From an uncultured bacterium (GTDB lineage Bacteria; Actinomycetota; Coriobacteriia; Coriobacteriales; Coriobacteriaceae), in assembly GCA_905215765.1 (NCBI GenBank), contig CAJMRP010000023.1, forward strand, positions 1 through 19,936: a stretch of 19,936 nucleotides of DNA, read 5' to 3'. The position numbers were made by a program, and so were the translations under genes. Shown here piece after piece: positions 1 to 7,849 of this stretch. The notes under the pieces are model-generated. The model did no database searches. It was not told the DNA's origin and was given only the letters and a program-made list of their open reading frames with translations. Position 1 is the first letter of the stretch. Each line of letters starts with the position of its first letter.

Positions 1-917
1 CGGCGGAGGAGACGGGGACGCTGTCACCGACGCCCGCCCCGCCGCCTCCGATGCCGCCGGCAGACGCTGCCGCTTCGCCGCATCGAGCTCCGGTCATCTG
101 CGCCATTTCGGGTTCGGGCGGTTGCGGCAAGTCGACGATCGTTGCCACCATGGCACACACATCGTCGCTGTTGGGCTTGCGTGCCGCCGTGCTCGACCTG
201 GACCTGATGTTTGGAAACCTTTACGACTTGTTAGGCGTCGATGCTCCGCGCGATATGGCGGCACTTATCGAGCCGTCGGCGGCGGGCGCGCTCACCGAGC
301 CGGATATCGTAGCCGCATCGATGCGCGTGGCGCCGGGCGTTACGCTCTGGGGTCCCGTCGCGGCGCCCGAGCAAGCCGAGCTCATGGCACGTCCGGTGGA
401 GCTACTGCTTGATGTCCTGCGTCGCGAATCCGACGTGGTCTTTATCGATACCTCGGTCTTTTGGGGCGATGCCGTGGCGGCTGCGGTGGCGGCGAGCGAC
501 CGTTGCCTGGTCGTTGGCGATGCTGCGGTGTCGTCCGCGACATCGGCGTCGCGCGTCATTGAACTGGCAAGTCGAGTAGGTGTGCCGCGCACGCGCATGA
601 GCGCCGTGTTCAACCGGTTCGGTGCGCGCGGGGCAGACGAGGACGTCGCCATGCGCTTTGAGATTGCCTGTGCGTTGAGCTCCAAGATTCGTATCGCCGA
701 TGGCGGGCAGGATCTCGCCGCGCTCATGGCGTTTGGGCGCGCTGACGAGGCAGTGGGGCAGACCAGCGCTTTTGCGACCAGCGTGCGCGAGGCCACGCGC
801 GAGATGCTCGTGGAACTGGGGTGCGCCGTCGGCCCTTGGAGCGATATGGTCGCCGACCGTGCAACGCGCACCGAACGCCCGCGTATTCGCCTTCCCTGGT
901 CGCGCGAGGGCGATTAG
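1..917 (+). CDS. CpaE/TadZ-like P-loop ATPase of the Tad pilus, 5' end outside window
   Basis: This is a ParA/MinD-type ATPase that in Tad systems localises the pilus machine at the membrane. The frame is open from the first bases of the window, and an ATG at 51 lies inside a Pro-rich stretch (PTPAPPPPMPP). The stretch looks like a linker, so the true start and an N-terminal receiver-like domain probably lie upstream. Counting from the ATG at 51, residues 21-29 read GSGGCGKST, a P-loop that lacks the signature Lys before GG seen in canonical ParA/MinD. A following LDLDLMFGN segment fits the Walker A' region, and VVFIDTSVF fits Walker B. The gene ends 2 bases before the TadA start, so the two are probably translated together. 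The family call is secure from motifs and context; whether it hydrolyses ATP is uncertain, because TadZ proteins are often atypical. Confidence 0.85.
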   Translation, partial: AEETGTLSPTPAPPPPMPPADAAASPHRAPVICAISGSGGCGKSTIVATMAHTSSLLGLRAAVLDLDLMFGNLYDLLGVDAPRDMAALIEPSAAGALTEPDIVAASMRVAPGVTLWGPVAAPEQAELMARPVELLLDVLRRESDVVFIDTSVFWGDAVAAAVAASDRCLVVGDAAVSSATSASRVIELASRVGVPRTRMSAVFNRFGARGADEDVAMRFEIACALSSKIRIADGGQDLAALMAFGRADEAVGQTSAFATSVREATREMLVELGCAVGPWSDMVADRATRTERPRIRLPWSREGD

Positions 918-919
918 CG

Positions 920-2248
920 ATGAGCCTGCAAACGAGGATTAAGGCTGCCGGCGCTGCAGCGGCGGCAGCGCCTGTAGATGCGGGGCGTCGCCGCGCGGTG
1001 AAACGACGCACCAAGCGCGCCGTGATGGACCGCATGGGTTACGACGAAGTGGCGCGTATCAGCGCCTATATCGACCCGGCACTTGCCCGCTCGGAATTGC
1101 GTCCCGCGGTGGAGGCGGCGCTCAATGTTGAGGAGCCGACCGATCTCGCGACGACCGAGCGCGAGACCATCATCGACGAGATTTTGGATGACGTGGTGGG
1201 CTTGGGGCCGTTGCAGCCGCTCATCGAGGACGATACCGTTACCGAGATCATGATCAACGGCTGCCGCTCGGCCTTCTTTGAACGCGGCGGCGTCTTGTAC
1301 CCCATCGAGCATGCGTTTGAGGATGATGAGCAGATCCGTGTGCTTATCGACCGCATCATCTCGCCACTTGGCCGCCGTATCGACGAGCGCAGCCCCATCG
1401 TCAACGCCCGCCTCAAAACGGGCTATCGCGTCAACGCGGTGATTCCGCCTGTGGCGATTGACGGACCGATTCTCACCATCCGAAAGTTCTCGGACCGCAT
1501 CTGCTCGCTGGACGAGCTTGTGGGGCTGGGGTCGCTGCCGCTTTGGTATGCGCAGCTGCTGTCATGCGCGGTGTCGCTGAGACAGGACCTGGCGGTTGCG
1601 GGAGGCACGGGATCTGGTAAGACCACCCTGCTCAACGCGTTGTCATGCGAGATTTCCACCGGCGAGCGCATCGTGACGATCGAGGACTCTGCCGAGCTCA
1701 AGTTTGCGCATCATCCACACGTGGTGCGTCTAGAGGCGCGCGAGGCTTCAATTGAGGGCGAGGGCGCGGTGACGATCCGCGACCTGGTGACTAATGTCCT
1801 GCGCATGCGCCCCGACCGCATCGTGGTGGGCGAGGTGCGCGGTGCCGAGTGCTGCGACATGTTGCAGGCCATGAACACGGGCCACGACGGGTCGCTCACC
1901 ACGCTTCATGCGGGTTCCGAGCAGGAGACCGTGGTGCGTCTGACGTTGCTTGCACGTTATGGCATCGATCTGCCGAGCGAGCTTATCGAGGAGCAGATTG
2001 CCATGGCGCTCGACGGCATCGTGATGTCCGAGCGCCACGCCGATGGCAGGCGCTTCGTCTCCTCGTATTCGGGGGTGCGTCGCGCCGCGTCGGGCGGCGT
2101 AGAGCTCGAGCGCTATGTGACTTTCGATGCCGCCGAGTGCACCTGGACGCTTGACCGCGAGCCGCCGTTTATCGCAGAAGGCCTGCGGTCGGGGACGCTC
2201 ACACAAGAGGAGGTGGACGAATGGAGGTCGCTGTGCCCCTCGTCGTAG
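920..2248 (+). CDS. tadA: TadA/CpaF secretion ATPase powering Tad pilus assembly
   Basis: A 442-residue cytoplasmic hexameric ATPase of the type II/IV secretion superfamily, which drives pilin polymerisation. The N-terminal third carries the usual CpaF features (DDVVGLGPLQPLI, then TEIMINGC). Walker A is GGTGSGKTT near residues 228-236, the Asp-box region is IEDSAELK, Walker B is DRIVVGEVRGAE near residue 300, and the His box is GHDGSLTTLHAGS near residue 320. All the motifs expected for activity are present. The ATG at 920 was chosen because it directly follows the preceding stop; longer in-frame starts would run back into the upstream gene and add sequence not typical of the family. The 3' end overlaps the next gene by 28 bases, indicating translational coupling. 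Confidence 0.95.
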   Translation: MSLQTRIKAAGAAAAAAPVDAGRRRAVKRRTKRAVMDRMGYDEVARISAYIDPALARSELRPAVEAALNVEEPTDLATTERETIIDEILDDVVGLGPLQPLIEDDTVTEIMINGCRSAFFERGGVLYPIEHAFEDDEQIRVLIDRIISPLGRRIDERSPIVNARLKTGYRVNAVIPPVAIDGPILTIRKFSDRICSLDELVGLGSLPLWYAQLLSCAVSLRQDLAVAGGTGSGKTTLLNALSCEISTGERIVTIEDSAELKFAHHPHVVRLEAREASIEGEGAVTIRDLVTNVLRMRPDRIVVGEVRGAECCDMLQAMNTGHDGSLTTLHAGSEQETVVRLTLLARYGIDLPSELIEEQIAMALDGIVMSERHADGRRFVSSYSGVRRAASGGVELERYVTFDAAECTWTLDREPPFIAEGLRSGTLTQEEVDEWRSLCPSS

Positions 2249-3147
2249 GGGGTTTGGCAGGGTTTTCTGTCGCGACGGCGTGCGGGGCGGAACCTCGTGT
2301 GCCGCAGGTGCCGCCGGCGGAGCTGGCGCGTCAGGCGCTCGAGACGGTGGCAGAGAAACTGCCGCGTGAGCTGGTGGAAAACGATCTGCTGAAAAAGATC
2401 GCCCGTTCGTGGGCATCGCTGGCTCCGGCGCATCGCCTTGGCCTCGTGATCGAAGATGCTTCGGGGCGTTTGGCGTTTCTGCTGCTCTCGAGCGGTGTCT
2501 GCTGCATTTTACTAACGATGGTGTCGTTATCGCCCCTCGGATTTGCCTTGGGACTTGTTGCTCCGATTGCCGTTGGCGCCGCTCGGGATGGCTTTGAGAG
2601 CCGTCGCGAGCAACACGATGCAGAAGAGGCCATGCCCGAGGCGTTTACCGCACTTTCCATGTCGCTTGCCTCGGGACATTCGCTGGCCCAGGGCATGCGC
2701 TTTGTGGGCGCTCATGCGCAAGAACCGGTGCATACCGAGTTTTTGCGGGTGGCGGCGGCGATCGATTGCGGCATCTCGGCGACCGACGCGCTCGATGACT
2801 TGCTCGTGCGCATCGACGCCCCCGGTCTTTCGCTTGTGACCTTGGCGCTTAAGGTGTCACAGCGCACCGGCGCTCCGCTTGCCGACTTACTGTCCGAGGC
2901 GTCGAGCATGGTGGGGGAGCGCATTGAGCTCAAGCGCCGCCTGGATGTCAAGACATCGCAGGCTCGCATGTCGGCGCATATGGTCGCGGCGATGCCGGCG
3001 GGCATGTGCGCGGTGTTGGCGCTGCTTTCGGCCGATTTTCGTCGCGGTCTTGTGACGCCTGCCGGTGCGGGCGCTGTGGTGCTGGGTCTTGCCCTCAACG
3101 CCGTTGCCCTGGTGGTTATCAGGCGCATTATGCGGGTGGAGCTATGA
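2221..3147 (+). CDS. tadB: TadB-like inner-membrane platform protein (T2SF domain)
   Basis: A 308-residue integral membrane protein of the type II secretion F family. TadB and TadC form the platform on which the TadA motor acts. A hydrophobic pair of helices lies near residues 82-120 (LAFLLLSSGVCCILLTMVSL onward). It is followed by the soluble T2SF helical bundle, with AMPEAFTALSMSLASGHSL near residue 136, and by two C-terminal membrane segments ending in IRRIMRVEL. The start at 2221 lies inside the 3' end of tadA and is preceded by an AGGAGG-like stretch (caagaggaggtggacga). The stop shares an ATGA overlap with the next start. The neighbours and the family motif make the assignment firm; TadB versus TadC order is taken from length and gene order. 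Confidence 0.92.
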   Translation: MEVAVPLVVGGLAGFSVATACGAEPRVPQVPPAELARQALETVAEKLPRELVENDLLKKIARSWASLAPAHRLGLVIEDASGRLAFLLLSSGVCCILLTMVSLSPLGFALGLVAPIAVGAARDGFESRREQHDAEEAMPEAFTALSMSLASGHSLAQGMRFVGAHAQEPVHTEFLRVAAAIDCGISATDALDDLLVRIDAPGLSLVTLALKVSQRTGAPLADLLSEASSMVGERIELKRRLDVKTSQARMSAHMVAAMPAGMCAVLALLSADFRRGLVTPAGAGAVVLGLALNAVALVVIRRIMRVEL

Positions 3148-3785
3148 GCGCCCCGGTTGCAGTTGCGGCTTGCCTGTGCGCCCTGAGTGTATTTGTCGCG
3201 ACGGGTTTGGATCGGGCGGATGCACGCAAGATCGCAGGGGCCTGCAAGCGCGAGGCGGTGCTGGTCGCTGCCGCGGGTCGCTCGGTGGTCGATGCCCTGA
3301 CCGCGCGAGTGAAGGGCGCGGTTGGAGCGGGCGGCCCGGCGCGAGTGTCGCTCGGCGAAGTGTCTGAGATGATCGATGTTGTGCGCTTGGGTCTTTCGGC
3401 CGGCCTTTCGTTTGATGCGGCGCTTGAGATTTTCTGCGCCAACCGCCGGTCAGTGCTGGCTCTTCGCCTTGAGCGGGCCTGCATGGCGTGGCAGGTGGGC
3501 GTGGGTACGCGTGAGGACGAGTTGTTGGCCGCCGCGCACGACCTGGACGTGCGAGCGCTCGAGACCTTTGCCATTACGGTGGGACAGGCGCTCGCCCTGG
3601 GTGCTCCACTTGCCGAGACGCTGGCCGCTCAAAGTCGCGAGATCCGTGCGGCTCATCGCGCCGCGGTCGAGCGCGAGATTGAGCGTGCGCCCGTCAAGCT
3701 GCTGATTCCCACCGGCACGCTCATCTTGCCGGCGTTGCTTCTGTCCATATTGGGCCCGCTGCTGGGAGCAGGCGGGATGATGTAG
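3144..3785 (+). CDS. tadC: TadC-like inner-membrane platform protein (T2SF domain)
   Basis: A 213-residue partner of TadB in the pilus platform. It has one N-terminal membrane segment (VAVAACLCALSVFVA) and a T2SF bundle (MIDVVRLGLSAGLSFDAAL near residue 76, then ALALGAPLAETLAAQ). Its C-terminal hydrophobic helix is introduced by the family-typical APVKLLIPTGTLILPALLL. The ATG at 3144 overlaps the tadB stop as ATGA; an earlier in-frame ATG at 3006 lies deep inside tadB and is not used here. It is shorter than many TadC proteins, as in other monoderm Tad loci. The gene ends 10 bases before the pilin start. Confidence 0.9.
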   Translation: MSAPVAVAACLCALSVFVATGLDRADARKIAGACKREAVLVAAAGRSVVDALTARVKGAVGAGGPARVSLGEVSEMIDVVRLGLSAGLSFDAALEIFCANRRSVLALRLERACMAWQVGVGTREDELLAAAHDLDVRALETFAITVGQALALGAPLAETLAAQSREIRAAHRAAVEREIERAPVKLLIPTGTLILPALLLSILGPLLGAGGMM

Positions 3786-3795
3786 GGAGGAATAC

Positions 3796-4029
3796 ATGAA
3801 CACGATGGTCGAAGTTGCTGACAAGGCTTGGAACTGGGCTTTTTGCCGGGCGATCCGCGCTCGCCAGCATGCCAAGGAGCTGTTGCGGGAGGAGAGCGCG
3901 CAGGGTACCACCGAGTACGCCATTTTGGTGGGCGTGCTTGTGGTGATCGCGATTATTGCCATCGTTGCATTTAAAGGCAAGGTCCAAGATCTATGGAACG
4001 CTATCAGCGAGGGCATCAACAGCCTGTAG
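3796..4029 (+). CDS. flp: Flp-type major pilin candidate
   Basis: A 77-residue prepilin, the probable major subunit of the Tad pilus. A long basic/amphipathic leader (residues 1-35) precedes AQGTTEYAILVG and a hydrophobic helix (residues 42-60). With Glu40 at +5 by the Flp rule (G|xxxxEY), cleavage would fall at Ala35|Gln36, so the -1 residue is Ala instead of Gly, leaving a mature pilin of 42 residues. The strongest ribosome binding site in the operon, GGGAGG at 3785-3790, sits 5 bases before the ATG, as expected for a highly made subunit. Small size, the EY pair and the position after tadC support the call. The 35-residue leader is longer than the short leaders common in Flp pilins, so a later start is possible, although no good alternative with an SD is seen. 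Confidence 0.88.
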   Translation: MNTMVEVADKAWNWAFCRAIRARQHAKELLREESAQGTTEYAILVGVLVVIAIIAIVAFKGKVQDLWNAISEGINSL

Positions 4030-4556
4030 AGGGCGAGCGCCCCATCGGGGTGCTGCTGGTGTTTGCTTGCCTGACCGTGGCGATAGCGGCGGTGCTTTGG
4101 GGGCTTAACGCCGCGCGGCAGCAGCGTCCTGGGGCCGCCTTCGATTCGGGCTCAGATTCGGCGGTGGCGTCCCAAAAAGATGAGATGCGAGATGCGGACG
4201 ATTCGGATGTCGCTGTCACGGCGCAAACCTTTCTGCGGACGCTCGACAAGCGGTCTGGCACTGCGACGGATTCGCCTGAGGACAACGCGATTGCGGTCCG
4301 GCTTGCATGGTCCGAGGACCGACCGATGACCGAGGCAGCGGCGGATATGTTACGCGCCTACCGCGAGGTGCCAACGGCCCAGCTCGCCCTGAGCGGCTAT
4401 CTCGATATTAAGGGCAACGTATGGGGCGCCATCGTGCGCGATGGGCGCGGCTGGGTCGATATGGTGACGGTTGCCGCGGATGCTGGCGATGCTTCGTGTC
4501 GTCTGCGCGCCGTGCGTCTGGTCCCGCAAACAATAAGCTCAAAGGAGGGATCGTGA
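3993..4556 (+). CDS. Unknown single-pass membrane protein in the Tad operon
   Basis: A 187-residue protein not recognised as any named family. A short N-terminal stretch leads to one hydrophobic helix (residues 19-39, IGVLLVFACLTVAIAAVLWG). After it comes a hydrophilic, Asp/Ser-rich linker (residues 45-80), then a compact soluble part with LDIKGNVWGAIVRDGRG and a single late Cys. The topology suggests anchoring with the bulk outside the cell, as with CpaB/RcpC-type periplasmic or surface accessory proteins, but no SAF domain is evident. The ATG at 3993 overlaps the pilin gene by 37 bases; a GTG at 4050, placed after GAGGGCGAG, is an alternative start and would remove the first 19 residues. 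Lying between two pilin genes, it probably takes part in pilus biogenesis; this is inference. Confidence 0.75.
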   Translation: MERYQRGHQQPVEGERPIGVLLVFACLTVAIAAVLWGLNAARQQRPGAAFDSGSDSAVASQKDEMRDADDSDVAVTAQTFLRTLDKRSGTATDSPEDNAIAVRLAWSEDRPMTEAAADMLRAYREVPTAQLALSGYLDIKGNVWGAIVRDGRGWVDMVTVAADAGDASCRLRAVRLVPQTISSKEGS

Positions 4557-4557
4557 A

Positions 4558-4776
4558 ATGCATGGCGTTCTGCGTGAGGAATCTGCCCAGGCGACGGTCG
4601 AATACGCCATCGCCACGGTGGCGCTGTTATCGATCGTGCTGGCGATTGTGGGACTTTGGCGTGCTGGCACCGATGGACGCTTGGCGGCGCTGGTTGAGCG
4701 GGCGGCATCCCATGGCGTTGCCTCGACGTCGGTTATCGACGCCGCTGCGGGCGCTAAGGACATCGCGTTGTATTGA
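4558..4776 (+). CDS. Second small Flp/TadE-like pilin
   Basis: A 72-residue protein with a 10-residue leader (MHGVLREESA), the candidate processing site Ala10|Gln11-Ala-Thr-Val-Glu-Tyr, and a hydrophobic helix (residues 17-34). The leader end and motif match the major pilin (EESAQ-x-T-x-EY), so the two are probably paralogues handled by the same peptidase. The mature form would be 62 residues, longer than the major pilin, with a short Ala/Val-rich tail ending in KDIALY. A strong AGGAGG at 4543-4548 lies 9 bases before the ATG, so it may be made in quantity. It could be a minor pilin or an alternative major subunit; the sequence does not decide between them. Confidence 0.82.
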   Translation: MHGVLREESAQATVEYAIATVALLSIVLAIVGLWRAGTDGRLAALVERAASHGVASTSVIDAAAGAKDIALY

Positions 4777-5248
4777 TATCGCGCGCGAGGACCGGGCGCA
4801 GTCTACGGTCGAGGCCGCTTTTTTGCTGCCGACGTTTCTGACGCTCATCCTTCTCGCACTGCAACCGGTGTGCCTGCTTTATACGCGCGCGGTCATGGAG
4901 TCTGCCGCCGCCGAGACCGCGCGGCTCATGACCACGACGACGGCGGAGGACGACGATCTTAAGGAGTTCACCCGCCGCCGGCTTGCCGCAGTGCCCAACG
5001 TTTCGATCTTTCATGCCGGCGGGCCGTTGTCGTGGGATATCGAGCTTAGCCGGGCCGATGCGGGTGGCGTCTCGTCCGTGTCCGTTTCCGGCGAGGTCAA
5101 GCCGTTGCCTGTGATCGGTGCGTTTGCGCAGGCTATGGGTGGTACCGCCGAGGGTGGCTACGTTGAGCTCAAGGTCGATGTCTCGTATCAATCATGTCCA
5201 GAATGGCTGGAGGGAGATTATGATTCGTGGATTGCTGCATGGGATTAA
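4712..5248 (+). CDS. TadE-like pseudopilin
   Basis: A TadE-family minor pilin with the candidate site Ala|Gln-Ser-Thr-Val-Glu followed by a membrane helix (AAFLLPTFLTLILLALQPV). The remaining ~130 residues are an extracellular domain with the usual ETARLMTT stretch just after the helix. The start is uncertain. The only ATG near the reading frame is at 4712, overlapping the previous gene by 65 bases and giving a 29-residue basic leader with a weak SD. A non-ATG start (ATT at 4772, behind AAGGA at 4756-4760) would give a leader of 9 residues, closer to its paralogues. The 3' end overlaps the next gene by 29 bases. The domain and context support the family; the exact N-terminus needs protein data. 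Confidence 0.8.
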   Translation: MALPRRRLSTPLRALRTSRCIDIAREDRAQSTVEAAFLLPTFLTLILLALQPVCLLYTRAVMESAAAETARLMTTTTAEDDDLKEFTRRRLAAVPNVSIFHAGGPLSWDIELSRADAGGVSSVSVSGEVKPLPVIGAFAQAMGGTAEGGYVELKVDVSYQSCPEWLEGDYDSWIAAWD

Positions 5249-7373
5249 GCGTTTCTGGTCTAGATGCGTTTTGACGCGCCGTCCGAGCTGCCATCGCAAG
5301 CGAGGCGGCTTTATGGGCCGCGCCGGTGTTGATCTGTTTATCGAAGACGGCGCCTATACCACGCTTTCTTCTGCCGTGGTCATCCTAGTGGTGCTCACGT
5401 TGTTGTTTTCGTCGACCGCGGCGATATGGAGCATGTCGCGTGCCGGGGATACTCAGGTGGCGGCCGATAGCGGCGCGCTGGCGGGTGCCAATGTGGTGTC
5501 GTCCTATCACACGGCTGCCACGGTGGTGGATGCGAGCATTTTGAGTTTGGGCCTAGCGGGGTTTGCCACGATCGGGACGGGCCTGGTCGCCATCCTCATC
5601 CCGGGTGCCGAACCAGTTGCCGGCAATATGGTCGACACCGGGATTGAGATCATTAAAACGCGCAACAAGTTTGCCAAAAGCGCATCGGAAGGCTTACATA
5701 AAATCGAGACGGCTCTGCCGTATCTGATCGCCGCGCGTGCCACGCAGGCGGTGTCGGCGCAGGATACCGATAGTGTGACCTATACCGGTACGGCGCTTGC
5801 CGTGCCCAGGACATCCGAGTCGGACTTCGCTGCGCTCAAAGGGTCAGAGATCTCAACCGATGCCATTAAAGGCACATCAGATGATTTAGAGCGTGCGGCC
5901 GAGGAGCTGCGGAAGGCTTCTGAGGACACGGCGAAGGCTAAAGAGCGCGCTTGGCTGGCGGATTGTGGTGGGTCGGACAAGGGCTCGGTCAGCAGCTGTT
6001 CTTGCATGTGGGAGCGTGCGAAAAGCCTAGCGGATCTCTCTGGTGCTCAAAATCCACATTACGCTTCGAGCGTTACGTGGGAGCCGCAAGTGGCGCTCGA
6101 TCGCGCGAAGGCCTACTATCGCCAGCGCCTGGCAAATGAGAAACCGCTTGGCGAGGGTCCGGAAAAACAGGCAGATTCTGCTGCACGAAAGGTGTTCTTC
6201 GCTTATGCGAGTGAAGAAGTCGAGCGGGCATATATAACTGAAAAGGACGGCAAAGTTTCCGCCCGCATCCCTTTCCTTCCGCGAAATCCAGATGAGGCGC
6301 GGACGACTGAACTCTATACCGATGCGCGTTGGCCCACGAGTGAAGTAGATAAAGTTACCTATTTGCATTATGGGACTGACTGTCCAAATTACAAAAAAGG
6401 AAAGCCGGGTGGGCTGGCATCCGTCGCAGATTTTGACGGTCACGAAACGTGTGGCGAATGCCATTTCGGTGTGTCGTCTTTAGGGTACGTTGCGATTGCA
6501 ACGACTTCTGTCGAAAGGGGCTTCGAATACCACTTCAATGAATTCAAAGAGGCTCTGGAAGACTACGTCGACTGCCGCAACAAAGAACTCGAACTTGAGC
6601 GTCAGACCGAGGATGAGGCCGACCGTGCGGGCAATGCGTTTGACCAGGCCATCAAGGAGCTTTCCGGCGAGCGCCCGCGTATCGCCCCACCTGGCCGCAA
6701 CGGCGTGGTCGCCTTTGCGGTTTCGGGTGCCATCTCGAGCCCCGATGAGCTCAACTCTTCGTTTAACACGGCAGTCAGGCTTGGCGATCGCGGTGCTATC
6801 TCTGCCGCGGTGCTGGCGCCTGATGAGGCGACGGCGCAAAACAACGTGCTTTCGCGATTTTTCTCGACATTGAAGGAACGCTCGGGCGGCGTTGCCGGCG
6901 TGCTCGACAGCGTCATGGATGTTTGGGGACGGCTGCTCGTAGGATACGGTGATATCCAAGGTTCGGCCGACGAACTTATGGACGAGATGATTAAAGGCCT
7001 AGGAGGGGGCAGCGGCGCGTTGGGCTCCATCGCATCGTGGCTCGGCGATACCGTTTCGGCGTCCGTGGCGGCGTTGGGTCTGGAACCGTGTGACTTGCGC
7101 CTGCGAAAGCCGGTGCTGACCGATTCCGCCAACGTCATTAAGAGTCCGGGGTCTGACATTGCTGGTCTCTCTCAAGCGCAAGACAGACTGCGAAGTATTC
7201 CATTGGGCGTGACCGATCCCAAGGCGCTTTGCGAGGCGTTGGAATATCAAGTCGAACGCACCATTAGCGGTACGGTGTTCACGCTTGCGGAGATTCCTCT
7301 GCCCGGCGGCGGCTCCATCCCACTTACCGTCGATGTCGCGACGCTGGTTGGCGCTCTGGGCGGTGGGTCGTAA
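5220..7373 (+). CDS. Large TadG-like surface/pilus protein with Cys-rich insert
   Basis: A 717-residue protein whose N-terminus resembles the TadE/TadG helix: a basic leader, GAYTTLSSAVVILVVLTLL near residue 48, then GDTQVAADSGALAGANVV, typical of TadG proteins. A second hydrophobic stretch follows near residues 105-130 (LSLGLAGFATIGTGLVAIL). Residues ~200-250 are Ala/Glu/Lys-rich, probably coiled coil. Residues ~240-460 contain clustered Cys (CGGSD, SSCSC, TDCPN, CGECH, VDCRN), and the DNA there is visibly less GC-rich. The C-terminal part returns to normal composition and ends in a Gly-rich tail. The start at 5220 has GGAGGG at 5209-5214. The stop overlaps the next ATG by one base (TAATG). 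Its likely role is a pilus-associated surface or tip protein, by analogy with TadG; a direct function is not visible. Confidence 0.8.
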   Translation: MIRGLLHGIKRFWSRCVLTRRPSCHRKRGGFMGRAGVDLFIEDGAYTTLSSAVVILVVLTLLFSSTAAIWSMSRAGDTQVAADSGALAGANVVSSYHTAATVVDASILSLGLAGFATIGTGLVAILIPGAEPVAGNMVDTGIEIIKTRNKFAKSASEGLHKIETALPYLIAARATQAVSAQDTDSVTYTGTALAVPRTSESDFAALKGSEISTDAIKGTSDDLERAAEELRKASEDTAKAKERAWLADCGGSDKGSVSSCSCMWERAKSLADLSGAQNPHYASSVTWEPQVALDRAKAYYRQRLANEKPLGEGPEKQADSAARKVFFAYASEEVERAYITEKDGKVSARIPFLPRNPDEARTTELYTDARWPTSEVDKVTYLHYGTDCPNYKKGKPGGLASVADFDGHETCGECHFGVSSLGYVAIATTSVERGFEYHFNEFKEALEDYVDCRNKELELERQTEDEADRAGNAFDQAIKELSGERPRIAPPGRNGVVAFAVSGAISSPDELNSSFNTAVRLGDRGAISAAVLAPDEATAQNNVLSRFFSTLKERSGGVAGVLDSVMDVWGRLLVGYGDIQGSADELMDEMIKGLGGGSGALGSIASWLGDTVSASVAALGLEPCDLRLRKPVLTDSANVIKSPGSDIAGLSQAQDRLRSIPLGVTDPKALCEALEYQVERTISGTVFTLAEIPLPGGGSIPLTVDVATLVGALGGGS

Positions 7374-7849
7374 TGAGTATCCGCATGCGTCTGCGCGAGG
7401 AGCGTGCCCAAGCGACGGTGGAGATGGCAGTGGTTACGCCCGTTTTGCTGGTGCTGGCGCTCATCGTGTACAACGTCATGGTCTTTGCCAGCGCTGTCGC
7501 GCGCTTCGACCGCGTGGTGCCCGACATCGTGCTGGCGCACGCTGTGGCGCCGGGCGGGGAGGGTGACGAGAGCTCTGCCGATGCCTCGGCGACGGTTCAG
7601 ACTCAAATTCTGAATGCCATGGAAGGCTATGACTTGCAGATCGAAGTGTCGAGCGAGCAAGGCGCGGAGGCATCGGATGGTGGCCTGCTCTCCCTATCCG
7701 GTACGTTTAGGACCTACACCTGCACCATGCACTATGAGCCGTGGCCGACTTTTCTCAGCATCGCTGGCGTTTCGCTGGGGGCGCCGACAACGTTGTCGCA
7801 CGAGCGCGCGGTGACGGTCGATCCATGGCGTCCGGGGGTGGTCATGTGA
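7373..7849 (+). CDS. TadE/TadF-like pseudopilin
   Basis: A 158-residue minor pilin. A 12-residue basic leader (MSIRMRLREERA) is followed by the candidate site Ala12|Gln13-Ala-Thr-Val-Glu and a membrane helix (MAVVTPVLLVLALIVYNVMV). The extracellular domain includes a Gly/Glu/Ser/Ala-rich loop (residues 60-72) and a late TCTMHYEPW segment. The ATG is formed in the stop of the TadG-like gene (TAATG), with only weak SD character, so translation is probably by coupling. It is the last recognisable pilin-type gene of the operon. Its helix region is close to that of the TadE-like protein at 4712, supporting a pair of TadE/TadF-type pseudopilins. Confidence 0.83.
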   Translation: MSIRMRLREERAQATVEMAVVTPVLLVLALIVYNVMVFASAVARFDRVVPDIVLAHAVAPGGEGDESSADASATVQTQILNAMEGYDLQIEVSSEQGAEASDGGLLSLSGTFRTYTCTMHYEPWPTFLSIAGVSLGAPTTLSHERAVTVDPWRPGVVM

